Part shown: positions 61,449-64,000 of the stretch, piece by piece
Layout of the letters: each line of letters opens with the position of its first letter
Position numbering within the stretch: the first letter of the stretch is position 1
Assembly (NCBI RefSeq): GCF_000332295.1
Contig: NZ_KB235930.1
Coordinates: 1,927,895-1,991,894, forward strand
From: Fortiea contorta PCC 7126
Lineage (GTDB): Bacteria; Cyanobacteriota; Cyanobacteriia; Cyanobacteriales; Nostocaceae
DNA length: 64,000 nucleotides
Direction of reading: 5' to 3'
Program-made: the position numbers and the translations under genes
The notes under the pieces: generated by a model
What the model was told of the DNA's origin: nothing
The model's input: the letters and a program-made list of their open reading frames with translations, nothing else
The model's database searches: none

Positions 61449-61907
61449 ATGGATGCTCAATTAAGTAGTAATGAAATTAATGTGGCGCGGGAAGTTTTGC
61501 AAGATTACGCCCCCGCACAGTACGCACTGGATGTTTTGCAAAAACATAACGGTAATTGTGACACCTCTGTCGATGAATTGTGGATGAATCAAAATGGATT
61601 GATGGTAATGTCAGAGGGGAAATCTCTTTGGCAGTCAACGCTAAAAGTATTGCGTCAAGAACTTTGTGGTGATGATGGCTTTCGTAGTCAACTGAAAGAA
61701 TACACTAAAAATCCTGGAAGTACGTCTTTGTTGACAGGATTAATTGTTTCTTTAGTTGGTGTGGCTTCGTCTTATGGCGTACCGATTGATCCTGCTATTG
61801 CCACTGTTGTAGTTTTATATATCTTAAAAATAGGACTCAATATATTTTGTGACTATACTGACCCAGTTAGTGATAAGGCTGCAACTCTTTTATTGAGTGA
61901 CCAATAG
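61449..61907 (+). CDS. hypothetical membrane protein (152 aa)
   Basis: A soluble N-terminal part (NVAREVLQDYAPAQYALDVLQKHNGNCDTSVDELWM) is followed by SLWQSTLKVLRQELCGDDGFRSQLKEYTKNPGS and two hydrophobic segments (LLTGLIVSLVGVASSYGV and PAIATVVVLYILKIGLNIFCDY). Similar proteins are widespread in Nostoc-type genomes; function unknown to me. ATG 61449. A strong hairpin follows its stop. Confidence 0.75.
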   Translation: MDAQLSSNEINVAREVLQDYAPAQYALDVLQKHNGNCDTSVDELWMNQNGLMVMSEGKSLWQSTLKVLRQELCGDDGFRSQLKEYTKNPGSTSLLTGLIVSLVGVASSYGVPIDPAIATVVVLYILKIGLNIFCDYTDPVSDKAATLLLSDQ

Positions 61908-61917
61908 TATTTTGAGC

Positions 61918-61957
61918 ACCCAAGTTTAGCTGATTGTCGTCAGCTAGTAACTTGGGT
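61918..61957 (+). terminator. hairpin after the 152-aa protein gene
   Basis: Outer stem ACCCAAGTT / AACTTGGGT and inner stem TAGCTGA / TCAGCTA (61918-61957) with a 2-base bulge form a long stem 10 bases after the stop codon. There is no clear T-tract, so it may stabilise mRNA ends rather than terminate. The rest of 61958-62234 shows nothing recognisable. Confidence 0.45.
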
Positions 61958-62234
61958 TAATAGCAGTTGCCTAAAGAGCATTGACTATGAGACAATTATT
62001 CATCATTTACTTAGACATACTTGCAGATTCAGTAAACATTTAAAACAACAGCTAATTAATTCATCATAGGTGCCAGTCTATAGGTTTTAAATTCACGATA
62101 GTAAGTACTGAGTTTGCAATGGAGTAGTGGCGCAACAGGGCGGGTTGAAAGTGTTTCTTTCATCTGCTGGAATTAGCACATTTCTCCTAAATTTATGTTT
62201 TTAAAACAATTTCAGTGCTTATCTCTACATCACA

Positions 62235-64000
62235 ATGGAATACCAAGTATTAGATCGGATTTTTAATAAATCTTCATTTTTGCGAAAATTTGGACGTTTA
62301 GAGCTAAATGAAAATTTTTGCATCCTAGATATATCTGAACAAGTGGAAAGATTCAGCGGTGTTCCTGAAGAAATAAGACAAGGAAAAGATATCCGACTCG
62401 GCTTTCCTGAATTTATGGGGTTAGAAGATATTTTCATATCTATTCTCAAGGGTGAAGAGCAAATTTTTGCATTAGAAGGAATTAGAAGGCGTTCTGCAAA
62501 TCAAACAGATACTTATATAGATATATATATTATTGGTGAACAAAGAGCAGTAAATTCAGAAGATAGGTTAATCATTTTCATTGAGAATGTTACAGAAATC
62601 ACGGCTTTAAAACAAGCGCTATCTCGAAGAGCGAATGAAGCCAATCAGTTATCCAATAACTTAAAATCTTACAAAAGTTATATGGAGCAAGTTATCACAA
62701 CAATGGCAGATGCTTTGTTGGTAACAAATAATGCGGGAAAAATCAAAAAAGTTAATGTTGCTGCTCAAAAATTATTAGGTTTTAGTGAAGCCGAATTACT
62801 TGGTCAGCCAATATCATTAATTATTGATGATTATCAATTTGTGGAAAATGCGATCAAACAACACTCACTATTTCAACAATATTTCCAGAATATAGAAGTA
62901 GTTTGTCGTAATAAAAAGCAGGAAAAATTATTACTGGCTTTTTCTTGTTCAGTGATTCAAAAAAAGGTCAAAGGTTTAGAAGATATTATTTATATCGGTC
63001 GAGATGTGACGGCTCGTCAGCGGCGAGAACAGCGCATTTGTGCTCAGTATGCTATTAGCCAAATTTTAACAGAGTCACAAACTATCAAGCAGGCAATTCC
63101 GAAAATTTTACAGGCAATTTGTCAAACACTGGGATGGGATTTAGGGGAATTATGGACACCAAGCCAATATATCGCTCAACCTGTACAACAAGATAATATG
63201 GATGCAGTGCTCAGGTGTGTAGAAATTTGGTCAAGTCGAGTAGTTTCGGTGCGAGAGTTTAAAGCAATTACTTGGCAAACTATTTATAAACCTGGCGCGG
63301 GATTACCGGGGCGAATTTGGGCGAGACGTTCTCCTCACTGGATCAATGATATCACCCTTGACCATGATTTGCGGCGATCGCCAGCCGCAGATGCAGCCGG
63401 ATTACATGCAGCATTTGGTTTCCCTATTTTAGATGAAGGTGAAATCTTGGGCGTAATGATTTTTTTCTCTAGGGAAACACTACCAAAAGATGTGGAACTG
63501 CTACAAATGATGGTGTCTATTGGTAGCCAAATTTCCCATTTTGTTAAACGTAAACAGGCGGAGTTCGCTCTCAGAGAAAGTGAAGAAAGGTATCGAGATT
63601 TATTTGAAAATGCTCATGACATGATTCAATTTGTGAATGTATACGGTAGCTTTCTTTACGTTAATGATACCTGGAAACAAATTTTAGGATATAATCAAGC
63701 AGAAATTGCCAAGATGAATGTGTTTGAAATCGTCCATCCCGATTTTCAACAAAACCTCAGAGAAAACTTTTATCGCGTGATGTCAGGCGAAAAGATAGAA
63801 CCGATTCAGACTGCATTCATGACGAAGAATGGGCAAACAATTATTTTAGAAGGGCAGATTAATTGTAAATTTGTTGAAAATCAGCCAGTAGCAACCAGAG
63901 GCATTTTTCGCCAAATTATCGGGACATTGACTACTCAGACAACACTAAATCATCAACCAGAATCAGCAACACAATCGTTACAGTCAAAAAAATTTCACGT
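62235..64000 (+). CDS. PAS/GAF multi-domain sensor protein, 5' part
   Basis: The open frame starts at ATG 62235 and runs off the right edge (588 codons visible). Visible order: a divergent PAS-like region (about 1-130, CILDISEQVERFSGVPEEIRQGKDI), a PAS domain (about 155-265, QVITTMADALLVTNNAGKIKKVNVAAQKLLGFSEAELLGQPIS ... IYIGRDVTARQRREQ), a GAF domain (about 275-445, CQTLGWDLGELW, AGLPGRIWARRSPHWINDI), then another PAS (about 455-555, RYRDLFENAHDMIQFVNVYGSFLYVNDTW). A histidine kinase core probably follows outside the window. Family: cyanobacterial hybrid sensors. Confidence 0.88.
   Translation, partial: MEYQVLDRIFNKSSFLRKFGRLELNENFCILDISEQVERFSGVPEEIRQGKDIRLGFPEFMGLEDIFISILKGEEQIFALEGIRRRSANQTDTYIDIYIIGEQRAVNSEDRLIIFIENVTEITALKQALSRRANEANQLSNNLKSYKSYMEQVITTMADALLVTNNAGKIKKVNVAAQKLLGFSEAELLGQPISLIIDDYQFVENAIKQHSLFQQYFQNIEVVCRNKKQEKLLLAFSCSVIQKKVKGLEDIIYIGRDVTARQRREQRICAQYAISQILTESQTIKQAIPKILQAICQTLGWDLGELWTPSQYIAQPVQQDNMDAVLRCVEIWSSRVVSVREFKAITWQTIYKPGAGLPGRIWARRSPHWINDITLDHDLRRSPAADAAGLHAAFGFPILDEGEILGVMIFFSRETLPKDVELLQMMVSIGSQISHFVKRKQAEFALRESEERYRDLFENAHDMIQFVNVYGSFLYVNDTWKQILGYNQAEIAKMNVFEIVHPDFQQNLRENFYRVMSGEKIEPIQTAFMTKNGQTIILEGQINCKFVENQPVATRGIFRQIIGTLTTQTTLNHQPESATQSLQSKKFH

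Noticed and set aside
62225-62449. Minus-strand 74-codon frame at the sensor start
   Set aside because: It overlaps the start of the long + strand PAS protein and has no coding character.

Overview
The window is from a filamentous, probably heterocyst-forming (Nostocales) cyanobacterium. The evidence is frequent GCGATCGC (HIP1) octamers, an RpaA circadian output regulator, a helical carotenoid protein, a crtP-crtB pair, a CIRCE-controlled groEL without groES, and abundant short tandem repeats and dispersed palindromes between genes. No rRNA, phage module or CRISPR array was seen. One tRNA (Ser-GCU) is present.

Layout. 1-8.4 kb is housekeeping: a YheT-like hydrolase, rpaA, the glycine cleavage genes gcvT-gcvH-gcvP read leftward, a DUF1499 protein and a lumenal pentapeptide protein. 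8.7-22.5 kb is a hopanoid region: squalene-hopene cyclase (shc), hpnA, hpnB, hpnG, hpnH, a second radical SAM gene and an RND pump. It is interrupted by an internally deleted group II intron, a 215-bp MITE-like element, a ParD gene with a truncated ParE, and several repeat blocks. 23-30.5 kb holds a helical carotenoid protein, a stand-alone receiver, a 1205-residue lectin/sugar-dehydrogenase-like protein, a 1.1-kb AT-rich gap and mgtE. 30.8-37 kb is a three-gene surface locus (two DUF11 secreted proteins around a large beta-barrel protein broken by a frameshift) with a striking internal change in base usage.

37-50.5 kb carries two SDR enzymes (one FabG), a PGM1-like ATP-grasp protein, a zinc-ribbon membrane Ser/Thr kinase, an Rpn-like nuclease, groEL2 with a CIRCE operator, a WecA/MraY-type transferase, thioredoxin, an esterase-like hydrolase and an outer-membrane-like protein. 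50.5-64 kb carries a NatB-like amino-acid binding lipoprotein, tRNA-Ser, crtB-crtP, RlpA, NagZ, a ParE/RelE-type toxin-antitoxin pair, a nonsense-mutated small gene, an RluA-family pseudouridine synthase, a VOC protein, a 1270-bp IS4-family element with 10-bp target duplication, and the start of a PAS/GAF sensor protein that runs off the window.

The most unusual features are: (i) at least five intergenic copies of a composite repeat made of a G-rich arm, a variable core and a C-rich arm, able in principle to fold into very large hairpins; and (ii) the A/C-to-G/T switch inside the 31.7-35 kb barrel gene, which makes the two halves of one transcript broadly complementary. Functional statements are from reading protein sequences and family knowledge only; no database search was run.
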